A stretch of 64,000 bases of DNA, from the NCBI GenBank assembly GCA_003013855.2, contig ML058484.1, positions 9,349,344-9,413,343 of the forward strand, written 5' to 3'. Under the pieces are notes generated by a model. The model saw nothing but the letters and a program-made list of their open reading frames with translations, was not told the origin of the DNA and did not search any database. The translations under genes and the position numbers were made by a program. This document shows positions 42,861-54,224 of the stretch, piece after piece. The stretch's first letter is position 1, and each line of letters opens with the position of its first letter. Source of the stretch: Liriodendron chinense (Eukaryota > Streptophyta > Magnoliopsida > Magnoliales > Magnoliaceae).

Positions 42861-43364
42861 GTGGATTAGCTGTTACCCGGGTAACATCTTAGTGGGTGTT
42901 ACCCTAACCGTGCGGGCCCACTTTGATGCATTTTTTTTTGTATATCCACATTGTCCATATATTTTTTTCATCCCATTTGAGGAGGCTATCCCAAACCTTA
43001 AGAATATCCAAATCTCAGGTGGACCACACCACTAGAAACAGTGATGAATGACCATTAAAAACTTTCCGTGGGCTGGATCAAGCTGATCTTTGTATTTTCC
43101 TTTCATCCAGGCCTTCTTGACATTATCAACAGGTTGAATGGAAAATATACATTACGAAAACCATACAATGGGCCCTTTGGAATTTTTAATGGTGAGGCAC
43201 TCAATCACCACTGTTTCTTGTGGTGTGGTTCATCTGAGATTTGGATCTGCTTAATATTTGGGATCATTCCTAAACTGGGCTTGAGAAACGGCTGGACGGT
43301 GTGGATATACATTATATCATCAAGGTGGGCCCCACGGTGTTACCTGGGTAACACCTAATCCGAC
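42861..43364. mobile_element. Fold-back element, complete, arms with GTTACCCGGGTAAC palindrome
   Basis: The left GTGGATTAGCTGTTACCCGG is mirrored by the right, whose reverse complement is GTCGGATTAGGTGTTACCCA. The left arm has an extra 20-odd bases after the palindrome (TTAGTGGGTGTTACCC), a local duplication absent from the right arm. The core is standard. Confidence 0.92.
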
Positions 43365-43379
43365 AAAGGTCATCCAACC

Positions 43380-44660
43380 ATGATGAATGTCAGCTAAGGA
43401 CCTGTGGTTAACAAACATGATGGTCCCCCAGATCAACGGTCCTGATCACTCTTAGACTTGTGCCACACGTTGAAGGCTTGTTGACTTGTTGTTGACCGGA
43501 AGGTGTCGACCATCAATTCGAAAAAAAAATAACCATTTTCCAGACGCTTGAATCCCAAAAAAATAAAAAATAAAAAATAAAATATATAAAAAATACAGGT
43601 ACAGATCAGATAATAACAACCAGAAGAAATAGAATATTTATTATTGTATTACATCATTTGCTAAAAAATCCACACATGTCAACTTGGCATCCGTGCTGGA
43701 CATCTGAACCATGCATACTATTAGCCTCACTGTATAAAAGGAATGGACGGTTCAAAATGATTTCCATTGGTCAACATTCAACATCCACGTGTGGCCCACC
43801 TGATAAGCGGACTTGCCTAATCTTCATGCTAGGTCATCTTTACTGATGGATCTAACTTGTGCACCGCTCAGATGTCCCATAAACATAGCCAGTAGGCACG
43901 TGTGCCACATCCAAGGCCGCGTGTGGTGAGTAGTGTGTTTTTGGAGCCAGCACATCTCTTTCATGTATTGGATATTATACGTGTGCATCTAGTCCTCACA
44001 TATGTTAGTGGTTGCCAAAACAGATGTTTTATTTTTGGGTCTACATTTTTCTAAGTGTCCCAATCTGGGTCAGACCATGGGTCCACAGGTTCACCTGATG
44101 TTGATTGGGCTTGGGCTGAGCATCAACCATTTTGGGTGGGCCCAGGGTCTGAAGTTGGACGATGACACTTCCGGAAGGGCTTTGACCTGTTTTTTTTTTT
44201 TTTTTGTTGATGGATGTACCAGGTCTGGATTAAGGCCCATTTATGGTTCTCATGGCCCAATACTGGGTTTGAATTTTGGGTCCATGGGCTATATATGAAC
44301 TGTCCTAATTGTTCCAAATTTTTTTTTTTTTTTTTTTCTGTTGAAATTGGACCACTAACGTAGTTTCTCTTTGATGGCCCTTTTGAGATCACTAATCAGA
44401 TGGCTAGGATCAGTTGATCATTGTAATCTTGGCCATATCACATCTATAGAGGGACTCATGATTTGAACAGCCCGATTGAGGTACACAAGTTTGCTATGGG
44501 TAGAGCTGGACACGAACTGAGTTTGATTATTCGGATTGACTCGGATCGACTTGGTAAAACTCTGTTCGAACAAAAGGGTATGTTCGAAAACAAATTCGAG
44601 TCAGTTTCAATGACTCGACTCGACTCGGTCATATATATATATATATATGGGAAAAGGTAC
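43380..44660. other. Intergenic DNA
   Basis: Poly-A/T runs (44191-44205, 44320-44338), a GACTCGACTCGACTCGG-type patch near 44500-44625 and an (AT)n run at 44629-44648. No gene is seen. Confidence 0.45.
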
Positions 44661-44679
44661 CATGCCGTCGACCTTATGA

Positions 44680-45115
44680 GAAGTTCCCATGAGGTCGAGT
44701 TGTATGGGCCCCACTGTGATGTATAATGGGCATCCACTCCATTAGTCAGATGCACCATTCCATAGTGGGCCATGGGACTAAAACTCAGGAAAATTCATAA
44801 CTTCAGTGGGCCACACCATAGACAACAGTTAATAGTGAATATCCACCCATTGAAACCTTTATGACTGTTTATAGGATGAAATGAGATGTGGTTGAGAAAT
44901 CCAGCCCATACATTATGTGTGTCCCACTTAAACAAGAGGTCACACCAAGTTTCAACCGTATCCAAAACTCAGGTGGGCCCAAACAAGTGCTTTTAGATGT
45001 TGTAGGCATGATTTTACATTGTTTCAGTTGATATGGCCTACCTTAGTTAAATGCATGGTGTGGATTTCTAACATGCATCACAGTGGGGCCCACACAAGTC
45101 AACCTCATGGGATCT
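44680..45115. mobile_element. Fold-back element, near-complete
   Basis: AGTTCCCATGAGGTCGAGTT then GTATGGGCCCCACTGTGATG at the left, mirrored by CATCACAGTGGGGCCCAC and AAGTCAACCTCATGGGATCT at the right. Confidence 0.88.
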
Positions 45116-45176
45116 GCCCCCCCCCCAGGCGCGCGCGCGCACACACACACAGAGAGACAGAGAGAGAGAGAGAGAG
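45116..45176. repeat. Compound simple repeat (C)n(GC)n(AC)n(AG)n
   Basis: Consecutive runs of C, GC, AC and AG join a complete fold-back element to a half element. The junction is exactly where the missing left half should be. Confidence 0.92.
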
Positions 45177-45390
45177 GGGTTGGATGGCAAATAAACATGA
45201 CTGTGGGCCCTACAAAGGTTTCAATGGTGGACATCATTCTCCTCACTATTTCTTGTGGTGTGGTCCACTTGAGCTTTGTATCTGCCTCATTTTTGTTTAA
45301 TGCCTCAAAATGAGTTGTACAAATGGATGGATGGAGTGGATAAAACAAATACATCATGGTGGGACCCATAGAGCTTTGACACTAGCTTGT
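45177..45390. mobile_element. Fold-back element, right half
   Basis: Starts at the midpoint phrase GTTGGATGGCAAATAAACAT and runs to ACATCATGGTGGGACCCATA. Confidence 0.8.
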
Positions 45391-45444
45391 GTTCGCGTAA
45401 CCAACCAACTCACATGTTGGGTACTAATAGTCTACCCCACTATG

Positions 45445-45640
45445 ACCTATTTAGAGATGGACAGTCTTGCCAGTGATATGTGGGACCTATGGTGATATAT
45501 TTGCTTATACAAGTTGTTTGTCCATTTTTTAAAGATAATTTATTACATTATCAAAAAAAAAAATGAAGTGGATTGAAGGCTCAAGTGAACCATGCCACAT
45601 ACAATGGGAATGTGAACTATCTTTGTTTTGGTTTTTTTTA
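45445..45640. mobile_element. Fold-back element, left fragment of the 21704-type subfamily
   Basis: The arm AGAGATGGACAGTCTTGCC matches the arm of the element at 21704-22195, followed by TATGTGGGACCTATGGTGAT and a partial core. Confidence 0.7.
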
Positions 45641-46263
45641 TTTAGTTAGTTAAAAACTTTAAACTCCCGATTTGTCATTTGTGATATATAATTTATGAAT
45701 AAATTGATATTCACCATCCAATGATAGAAAAAAATATTTTCAATAAAAATAAGTTGTTCGAGCTCATAAAAATTGTCCCAAGTTCATACATTTGAACATA
45801 GCTGAATCAGACCAAACCAAATTTAAACAGAGCCACCCTATTGGAATGTTTGTTTAAACACACGTAGTAGCCGAATGATCCGATTTGGTCCATGTTAAAC
45901 TGGGATCGGATCGCTGCCCACCTCTAGCTATGGGTAGAGAGACTGATGGCTGCTCCACGTATCAGCAATGGTACAGGAGGAAGATGGTGTTGCACATATA
46001 CTCCCCATCAGTAACATTGTTCGCTGGTCTTGACTATTGGTCTGATGCATCGCACAATGGATGGACCTTCCCTAAAAAATCTTTCGGATTGGAAGATCCT
46101 ACCCATTAATATAGGGGCCTTTTCAGTTGAATGAGGACCGTTGATTTATTTATCTTCTTATTCACATCAACAATGTGTGGCGATGTACCAATGGCATGGA
46201 TTTCTAAAACGTGGGCCCCACTTGCCAGAACTGAAAACCCGGTCTACGGTGCGAAGACATGGG
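45641..46263. other. AT-rich intergenic DNA
   Basis: A small fold-back fragment near 46170-46230 (ACGTGGGCCCCACTTGCC); nothing coding. Confidence 0.4.
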
Positions 46264-46747
46264 GCGTGGATTCAGTCATGTAACTCGGTCAGGTCCTGAC
46301 AGTGGGGCCGACCTTGATGCATGTGTTGTATATCTACGCCGTCCATCCATTTTTACATCTCATTTTAGGACGTGGGAAGAAAAATGAAGCAGACCCAAAT
46401 CTCTGGTGGACCACACCTCAAGAAACATGGTGATCGACCATTAAATACTTCTTGTGGGCCGCAAAAATTTTGTATCAAGATGATATTTTTATTTTACCTT
46501 CATCCAGATTTTTTTTTTACCTTATCAATAGTTTGGATGGAAAATAAACATTACGTTGGGCCCTAGGAAATTTTTAATGGTAGGCATTCAATTACCACTG
46601 TTTCATGGTGTGGTCCACCTGAGATTTTTTTCTGCTTCAATTTTGGAATCATTTAATAAAATGATCTGAAAAAATGGATGGACGGCGTGGATATAAAATA
46701 CATACATCTAGGTGGGCCCCACGGTTACGACCCAACTGAATCCGCGC
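46264..46747. mobile_element. Fold-back element, 484 bp, next to the PP2C leader
   Basis: GCGTGGATTCAGT at the left and ACTGAATCCGCGC at the right are inverted. The core is complete, including AATGAAGCAGACCC and TGGATGGACGGCGTGGATAT. It ends a few dozen bases before the presumed first PP2C exon, so it probably overlaps that gene's promoter. Confidence 0.9.
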
Positions 46748-46994
46748 TTAAAGGCATGGAGGTCGCCTATCAGATAATTCCTCTTAAAAACGCCCGCCAA
46801 AATCTCTCCACCAGTCGCTACATGCAGTTGTAGTGTCTGACACGCTTGAAAAGTCCAAAAATCCTTCGCTCATTTTACCAGACCATCTTATCTCCAAAAA
46901 TCCTATCTTTTTCGATACTTCTCTCTGGACACGTGAAGAATTTTATTGCATATGTGGAGGGAAAAGGTTATTAAGTTGGGTTACCTGTCTCTGT

Positions 46995-47430
46995 GTATGT
47001 ACAGATAGAATTATTTACTGAGAAGTTTCAGTGCATTGGTGGAAGGAAAGAAAAACGTGAGTTGGGTTCCCATTTTCTTAGGATTTTTTTTTTTTTTAAT
47101 AAAATGTCAGTAGTTGATTTTTGGGTCTTCCTTTCTTTAGTAGATTTTTTTTTTTTTGTTTTTTTTTTTTGGGTTTAGATTATAGCATTTTGGGTAGAAA
47201 ATTCAGTAGATTTTCAATGTTATTTGCAGATCCAAGAGCTATTTACAAGAAGTGAGAATCTTCAGTGCATTGGTGGAAGGTAAGAAAAAGGTTAGTTGGG
47301 TCCCCCTTTTTTTAATGTTTGTAGTTGATTTTTAGGTCTTCCTTTCTTTACTAGATTTTTTGTGGGGGGTTTAGATTATAGCATTTGGGGTATAAAATTC
47401 AGTAGATTTTCAATGTTATTTGTAGACCCA
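46995..47430 (+). repeat. Tandem duplication of a probable leader exon plus intron, about 200-230 bp units
   Basis: Two units share the order acceptor-like ACAG/GCAG, then CAGTGCATTGGTGGAAGG, then AGTTGGGT, GTAGTTGATTTTTGGGTCTT, TTTAGATTATAGCATTT and CAGTAGATTTTCAATGTTAT. Unit 2 has a donor-like GGAAG|GTAAG (about 47280). The matching site in unit 1 reads GGAAGGAAAG and lacks the GT. A weaker third relative may lie at about 46942-46990. Confidence 0.85.
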
Positions 47431-48224
47431 GAAGCATCTTTCTCAGCTCTCTTCATCTTCTTCTTTTTGGAGTCTTTATTTACACCCACCCTTTTGACTG
47501 GCACATACCATTTTCCTTTTTCCTTTCTTTTTTAATTGAATTGGAGCAATACTTTACTTTTATACTATATCAATCCCCAAAATGGAGAATGGGTTTAGGC
47601 AAATCAATCAGTATGGTTGAAGATATCAATTCCCCCCTTTTAATGTCTTGTTGGTGATGGGAAATGCTGCAATAACTAATTTGAGATTGATGCCGTTACC
47701 CCATTTCTTTACTTTTTTCTTAGTGTCTTATCATAAAGAATGGAATTTTAGCTATGGTGGGATTACTTGACTCTCTAGCAAAGTGCAATGATAAGACAGT
47801 GGTGCGTGTACCTCTCAATCCAAACTTCCCAAATTTCGTTTGGAATGGCGCAAGGACCAGTGTGGCAGGTGCATGTGGAAGGGGGGAAGGAAGAGATCAC
47901 CATCTTCTTCTTCCTCTAAGATAAACCTCAAATACAGGAGGAACCGTGAATCCACAAGGTAAAAAAATCTCTACAAGTGAAAATATTATTGAGAATAAAG
48001 TCTCTTTGCAAAGCTATAAGCCCTAACCTTAAATTCGTAACTTTCTTGAAACAGTGAAATTCCCTAAATAGAAAAATTATTAAAAATAGTAAATGACTTC
48101 TAAACTGACTTAAACTCTTTCACATGACTCGAACATGGGCTTTAAGCTATTCCAGGACTCTCCAAACCCTAAAATACCCTAAAAATAGCAAAAACCAAAT
48201 TTTAACTTTGAACTGAAAATTAAC

Positions 48225-48437
48225 CCCTAAATTACTTAAGATAAGCTAATTATGCTGTAAGTGGCTTATCTTGATTTCTACTTATTAAACTGAAGTGATT
48301 AAGCAACTTAAAAAAAAAAAAAGGCTACTTATAATTGATCATAAACCAAACTTACTTATCTCAAATAAGTTACTTATCTACTGCTGTTAAGTAGAAAAAT
48401 TAACTTCTTTTATTTGGTGATATCCAAACGGGCCCTT
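48225..48437. mobile_element. MITE, second copy of the 26785-26995 family
   Basis: The interior matches the RPS4-intron copy at many blocks (ATTACTTAAGATAAGCTAAT, CTGAAGTGATTA, ACTGCTGTTAAGTAG). The right end CCAAACGGGCCC is followed by TTA; the left end is eroded. Confidence 0.8.
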
Positions 48438-48840
48438 AGTGGCCAATTGCCTTTAACATTGGCTAGGATGTAGAGCTCATTGATAGCTTTCCAACAACAT
48501 ATAATATGCGTGATTCCAGTAAACAGTCACAAAGTTATGGCCATCGGAAGCTATAGTGCATGTTTGACCCTTGTCAAACTTTCTAGCCCGATTTCTTTCT
48601 ATCTTGATCATCCATGAGATTGACCTTGACTTTGTCCTACATTGTTGATGATCCTGACCACCTGATGGATGGCCACAACCAACAGTTGAATTGAGTCAAT
48701 GAATCATGACTAATCGTCCAGATTGAAGAAATAAGTGGAGATGGTCTTCCAACCACAAAACTTCCCTTGAAAACAGAACAGAAAAGCTTAGTTTTGACAG
48801 TTTCCATGGACTCAAATCTTCATAGGATATGGACTCAGGA

Positions 48841-48918
48841 CTCTTTATTAATGTATTAATATGACTACTGTCTTTGTTTCTCTTTATTAATGTATTAATA
48901 TTACTACTATCTTTGTTT
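48841..48918. repeat. 39-bp tandem duplication
   Basis: CTCTTTATTAATGTATTAAT starts at 48841 and 48880; the two units differ at about two positions. Confidence 0.92.
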
Positions 48919-49537
48919 CTACATTATATGTAGCTTGTATTCGAATGAGAAACGATCGCATAAAACGTTGTACAACACAGCCAAGAATCTTCCCATGAGA
49001 TATTTAAGCCTTTCTCGAGTAAGATGTTTTCAATGGAAATAACTGCCATTTGAATTATGGTGTGTGCCTAAGATCATATATCTAACATCATCTTTACAAT
49101 GTGATTGTGGAGTTTGTACTTTCTTAGAACTTCAGATTTGGCAATCGTAGAACAAAGAATCTAACTTGAACATATTGGAGAATCTTATGGAAGATTTTCT
49201 TGAGGTGAACATATTGGAGCCCCACCATTTAGACAACATGGTCCAAGAAACAGCGCAATCCACTCATCAGGTGGACCGCACATGTAAATAATGGCAATTT
49301 GTTCTGACCCATTCTTTTTTATTTCCCTGATGACTTGAGGGGCCTAAATTCTGGGCCAAGTTGCTTCTACGGTGGGGCTCATCTCATGCATAGCTCAGAC
49401 GCCCCAGCTCTAGTTTTACTTTCAGCAATTTCAATTGATAGTTAATTGTGCACATTTTACTCTAAGAGGTGATTCAAATTCTCTCCAACAAGAACATCAC
49501 AGATTTACCAATGCATTTATTCCCTTTCAGACAGAAG

Positions 49538-52500
49538 ATGCTCGGCAAGACGCTCTCTGAGCCTGGTGGAGAACTTAATGTTAGCTTCGGCTACCAATTC
49601 AATGGCAAGAAGTCAAGCTCCTCTGAGGCATCTGATGGACTTGAAGCCCCACGAGAAGTCTACAATGGAGATGCAAAGATTCAAAGGAGAAGCAGCTCAT
49701 TTTCTTGCTTATCAGGGGCTGCTCTCAGTGCTAACGCCACCTTGGCAAATACCAACATTTGCAACGGTTTGATTGGAGCCGGAATACTGCCTAGTTTGGA
49801 TTCTCCGATGTCATTCCGGAGGGTCCCTTCATCGCCATCCTTCTCAAGGCTGGATATGTTGTCGTCTTCTCTTCAAAGTAATATTTCTACCTTGAGTGGC
49901 AGCTTATCTACTCACAGCGAGTCCTTTGAATGCGATTCGGGTATATTGAAATCAATGAGCTCTCCTTCAAGGAGCGAAGGCTTTCTAAATGCTGTGGAAG
50001 TACAAATGGCTGGTGGGGCAGCTGGTGAAGACAGAGTCCAAGCTGTTTGTTCCGAAGAAGATGAATGGGTCTTTTGTGCAATCTATGATGGATTCAATGG
50101 GCGGGATGCAGCTGATTTTTTGGCTGGAATGCTATATGAGAACATCGGATTTTACCTGAATCTACTAGACCGGCAAAAGAAGCAGCAAAATCCTATCGCT
50201 TCAGATGACTTGGGTTCAGATGGGTCCCTTCTATATTTTCTAGAAGATGGTAGTTTTGAAGAAAAATCACCCAGCAAGGATTCTCTGGACATTGTTTGGA
50301 AAGAGGATGGCCCATCTGATCCATTGAAAGATGGGGTGCTTGAGAGTCTCCGACGTGCTCTGTCTCAAGCCGAGAGTGAGTTTCTTAATATGGTCGAGCA
50401 GGAAATGGATGACCGGCCCGATTTAGTATCTGTTGGATCTTGCGTTTTGGTGGTGCTTCTTTATGGGAAGGATCTGTATACACTCAATTTGGGTGACAGC
50501 AGGGCTGTACTGGCAACAATGAATGAAGGTGTTGATGTGGATGGAACCGAGCCTTTGGAAGCTGTTCAGCTTACAGAGAGTCATTCGGTTGATAATGAAA
50601 CGGAACGGATGCAGCTCTTGTATGATCATCCTGATGATCCTTCAACAATTGTGGCTGGAAGAGTGAAAGGAAAACTGAAGCTGACTCGTGCATTCGGAGT
50701 TGGTTATCTGAAGAAGGTACAAAGTTGTTGATTGTTTTAAGTTAAAGAGTAAATATGGGGTCCACCGTCCATGGTTGGCTAATCTGGATCATTGATCTGA
50801 TGGGTTCCATGATAGGGACGCTCCCAAAGCTTCTCAAATCAGAAGACTCCAGCAATCCAATCTTATGCGCTTTTCCCACTGAACGTGGACAGTTGCTATT
50901 TTTTTTGTGATCATCTATTTGCAATTCACTGACTGAAGGGTGGGGATCTTCCCATATTTGATATTTTGGGGGCATCCCCTATCTAAAAGTGAGGCCCATC
51001 ATATCAATGTTTTGGCTTGTGCATTGGGACTTGGTTATCTGAAGAAGGTACGATATTGTTGATTGTTTCCAAGTTAAGAAGAATTGTAGGGTCCTCAGCC
51101 TCCTTAATGTGGGGTCCATGGTTGTGTGATCTGCGCCACTGATGTGATGGGCCCCGCCATGTTGATGCTCCTAAAGCTTCCCAAATTGGATGACTAGCTA
51201 TCCAATCTTTCACCCTTTTCCTGATGAATCTGGATAGTTGCTGGATTTCTTGTAACCATCTATTTGTAATTCAGTGATTGAAAGACAAGGAACTTCCATC
51301 TTGAAGATTTTTGGGGTGTCCCCCATGAAATGGGGGGCCCATATGACCAATGCTATGTGTCACCAAATCATGAATCTCTGCTCCATCAATCTATCGTTTT
51401 TTTTTTTTTTTTCTGAATCTCTACCATATGCTTGATTTCTACAGAGGAAAATGAATGATGCTCTAATGGGCATTCTTCAAGTGCGTAACCTTTTGAGTCC
51501 TCCATATATCTCCACCAAACCGTCATTAAGCGCTCGAAGAGTTTCGAAAGGTGATTGCTTTGTAATCGCGGCCAGTGATGGTCTGTTTGACTTCTTCAGC
51601 AATGATGAGGCTGTACAGCTAGTGCATTCTTATATCAAGAGCAGTCCTCATGGAGATCCAGCCAAGTTCCTGCTGGAGCAGCTCCTATTAAAAGCAGCAG
51701 ACAATGCAGGTACGATTACAAGAAAGTCTTATGCTTGAAATGGAAGGATTTATTTTATACTTCTCTATTAGTTTATTAGCAATCCTAATGTAACAAGGAC
51801 ACTCACACATCAATTCGATTGGACCACCAATACTGAGTCAACTTGGTGATGGACACATTTTCGTCCATGCTCAAAGCTAAAAGTAAATGGAAATTCCTGC
51901 TTTGGCAAAAATCGTGATGATTTATTAGGTACACATAGTTCTCATCCCTCATTCGATAGAAGAAAAGTGAAAATTTTCTCTTATACTTCTCAATTAGTTT
52001 ATTAGCAATTCTAATGTAACAAGAAGAAACACACGAATTTGATCAAACCACCAATTCTGAGTTGACTCGGTGTTGAATACATTGAGCGTGTTTGGATTGA
52101 TCGTATACCACCATGAAGTAATGTAAAATGTAGTGATTACAAATTACAATACCTGTCAAATGGAAACCAGGTAATTTGACTGATGATTCCTGTGTTTGGA
52201 TAGGCTTGGTAAACTTGTAATGATGATACTTTTGCATTAATGTAATGTCAAATCAACAAGAAAAGATGTCAAATCACCATGTTAAAATGCAACTGATGTG
52301 TGTGTTTGGATAGGGGATTTCCACCACAGTATGATGTAAAATTGTAATTTTTACCTGTCTTGTATTCCACCTGCTTTTGACCGCCATATTACGTGCTGGA
52401 TTACATGGATAAACAAACATCATAAAACTGTAATGACACTTTTTACATTATTTTACACTTGTATACGATCGATCTAAACACGCCCTGAAGACCATGTTTA

Positions 52501-52811
52501 AATCTAGAAGTAAATGGAAATTCCCCCATCACCAAAAATCATCTGAGTCGACTTGGTTTCATACACATTTAAGATCATGTTTAAATGTAAAAGGAATTGG
52601 AAATTCCTAATTTGCAAAAAATCATGATTGTTTATTGGGTAAACAGAGTTCTCATCCCTCATTTGATGGTGGCATTCTTGCAGGCCTTAGTATGGAAGAG
52701 TTGATGAGAATCCCCGCTGGTTGTAGAAGGAAATATCACGATGACGTCACTGTGATCGTGATTCTCCTTGGTAGTAACCAGCGCACGTTGAAGGCATCGA
52801 CGTGTCTGTAA
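49538..52811 (+). CDS. Protein phosphatase 2C, PP2C 40 (At3g16560)-like, three coding exons, 523 aa
   Basis: A Mg/Mn-dependent Ser/Thr phosphatase. Coding exons: 49538-50716, 51445-51709 and 52684-52811, all GT-AG with continuous frame and a TAA stop. The first 150 residues are Ser-rich (SSSFSCLSGAALSANATLAN, FRRVPSSPSFSRLD), typical of the PP2C 40/POLTERGEIST-like clade. The catalytic part starts near 152: GGAAGEDRVQAV, IYDGFNGRDAADF (metal Asp at about 184), SVGSCVLVVLL, LNLGDSRAVLA, GRVKGKLKLTRAFGVGYLKK, SDGLFDFFSN (Asp at about 438) and KYHDDVTVIVI (Asp at about 501-502). All key boxes are present, so it should be active. I chose the ATG at 49538 because it lies in the exon after CCCTTTCAG and matches the start of the Arabidopsis relative; an in-frame ATG at 49469 would fall in the intron. 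Both introns and the leader carry tandem duplications. The substrate is unknown. Confidence 0.95.
50681..51342 (+). repeat. 331-bp tandem duplication of exon end plus intron start in the PP2C gene
   Basis: The block TTGGTTATCTGAAGAAGGTA occurs at about 50702 (true exon 1 end and donor) and again at about 51033, a 331-base period. Similarity continues through each unit (GTTGATTGTTT, TGGGGTCCA, GTGATCATCTATTTGCAATT versus GTAACCATCTATTTGTAATT). The second unit therefore carries a duplicated exon tail with an intact GT donor inside intron 1. Confidence 0.92.
51745..52660 (+). repeat. Duplication in PP2C intron 2, split by a MITE
   Basis: Unit A (about 51750-51957) and unit B (about 51978-52660) share TATACTTCTC, TTAGTTTATTAGCAAT, TAATGTAACAAG, ACCACCAAT, GTAAATGGAAATTCC and GTTCTCATCCCTCATT. 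Unit B is interrupted at 52086-52485 by the MITE and also contains a partial second repeat (CATACACATTTAAGATCATG). The insertion is therefore younger than the duplication. Confidence 0.85.
52083..52488. mobile_element. MITE, 400 bp, in PP2C intron 2, TGA flanks
   Basis: The left end GCGTGTTTGGATTGATCGTA and the right end (reverse complement GGGCGTGTTTAGATCGATCG) form TIRs of about 24 bases. TGA flanks both sides (52083-52085 and 52486-52488). The duplicated sister sequence in the same intron lacks the insert and so acts as an empty site. Superfamily is uncertain; the ends look PIF-like or hAT-like. Confidence 0.88.
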
Positions 52812-54045
52812 GTACACCATCATTTCACTAGATGTTTTACAAATTGCAGCCATGTTATTCCTAATATCGCCGCATTTTCTCATTCTCATACTTTGTACAG
52901 ATCATGAGAAAAATAGCCCAACATATTTCTGTATATCCCATCTTTGAATTTCATTGAACTTACGAATTGTCTTGATTGGTAGACGGAAGGGTATTGTATA
53001 GTGTCAATGAATAAATACTATTTTGTGTGTTAATGTACATGGCATTGTTCATATATTTTAGATCTTATAAATGGAAATTGGACATGTTCCACCCATATCA
53101 ATGGCTGTGGATATCTTTCGGTAAATTGATAATGGTTACTCTTTCTCGTAAAGACAAGTAGTTGAAAGGATTCCAGGAATGAAAGCTTGAATCACCAATC
53201 TTGATCTTGCAAGTATGTGCTGATCATGGTCCAACACAGATGCTGTCCCTTGAACTGCTACAATCAGTCTGATCTTAGGCCCCACACAATTCAAATTTTG
53301 GCAGGAATTGGATATTAGCACTGATATAAAGGCATCAAGGGATCTGTTTACCCCATGATTCTGATTGACATCTCAATAATTGGATTGAGCACATACCTGT
53401 TATCTTTGAGAAATCACTTCACCGAGTTTTAGAAAATCTCTCCCTTAAAGGAGCATCATTCTTCTCCTCTACCTGAAACAACACATAGATAGTCATCAAG
53501 ACACTTGACAAGTACGGAATCCTAACATTCAAAATATGTTTAACCTTTCAAGCAATCGTACTAATTGATATGGCCTGAGTTACTTTTGGAATAGAAAATA
53601 CAATAGCTTAGTTTGAGTAGGATTTGGTTTAGTGAGTACAATAACCTTGTTTGAGTAGGAATAACCTACCTGTACTTTTCTGCATAGTGAAAACTCTAAT
53701 CTTCTCCTCCCATGGACCCCTTCTGGTCCTTTTTTCCAGATTTTTTCAAGGGCTGCCTTTATCTTGTTTGCATTTCACAATGATAATCTTGCAAATCATA
53801 TTTGCAAACGTTACTTGTGCATGGGACAACAATTCATAAAAGCAGGTATTGCATGCTTGGGAGAAGATACAAAAGAAGCATAGAAAGAATGTAGTAGTGA
53901 AATGCAATCAACATGCTGCACCAAAAAAAAAAAAAAAAAAAAAACTATTTTACTACATTAGCTAGAGCCTATATATTACAATGCTCTGTTATAGCTAGCA
54001 ACCCACAACTCAAACCTTTTGACCAATTTTCTACTTGCAACTTAC
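52812..54045. other. PP2C 3' region and intergenic DNA
   Basis: The first part is the PP2C 3' untranslated region: AATGAATAAATACTA near 53007 could supply a polyadenylation signal. An A-run lies at about 53922-53944. A minus-strand frame at 53136-53321 has no recognisable domain. Confidence 0.5.
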
Positions 54046-54049
54046 CACC

Positions 54050-54120
54050 AATTAGGGGTGTCAACAGGTTGGGCTGAGCTCTATTCAAGTCCAGCCCAGG
54101 CCCATGATGGGTCAAAGTAG
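54050..54120. repeat. GGGGTGTCAACAGG-led GGCCC patch
   Basis: AGGGGTGTCAACAGGTTGGG followed by CCAGCCCAGGCCCATG, like the patches at 18245 and 63858. Confidence 0.5.
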
Positions 54121-54224
54121 TCCAGCCAGAAATGTTTTTGCCAGGCGAGCTTGAATGGGGGATGGACCAAAGCAAGGAGGGAAGGAAGGAGTTGAAGTCC
54201 AGGAAAATGACCAGCCGACAGGTC

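Larger units (their letters stand above)
46760..49537 (+). other. Presumed 5' leader region of the PP2C gene, with intron(s)
   Basis: The coding exon has an acceptor-like CCCTTTCAG ending at 49530, seven bases before the ATG, so the leader is probably spliced. Candidate leader exons lie in the duplicated block near 47000-47280. The rest holds a MITE (48225-48437) and a 39-bp tandem repeat. Exon borders are inferred and need transcripts. Confidence 0.45.

Noticed and set aside
43061..43360. Open frame of 96 residues
   Set aside because: It lies wholly within a fold-back element. Similar frames recur in other copies (for example 22201-22398 and 37071-37256) because the core is stop-poor in some frames.
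49469..49537. In-frame upstream ATG of the PP2C gene, adding 23 residues
   Set aside because: An acceptor-like CCCTTTCAG ends at 49530, and family members start at the equivalent of 49538, so this is likely intron.
53136..53321. Minus-strand 61-residue frame downstream of the PP2C gene
   Set aside because: No domain, splice context or codon signature supports it; likely chance in 3' flanking DNA.
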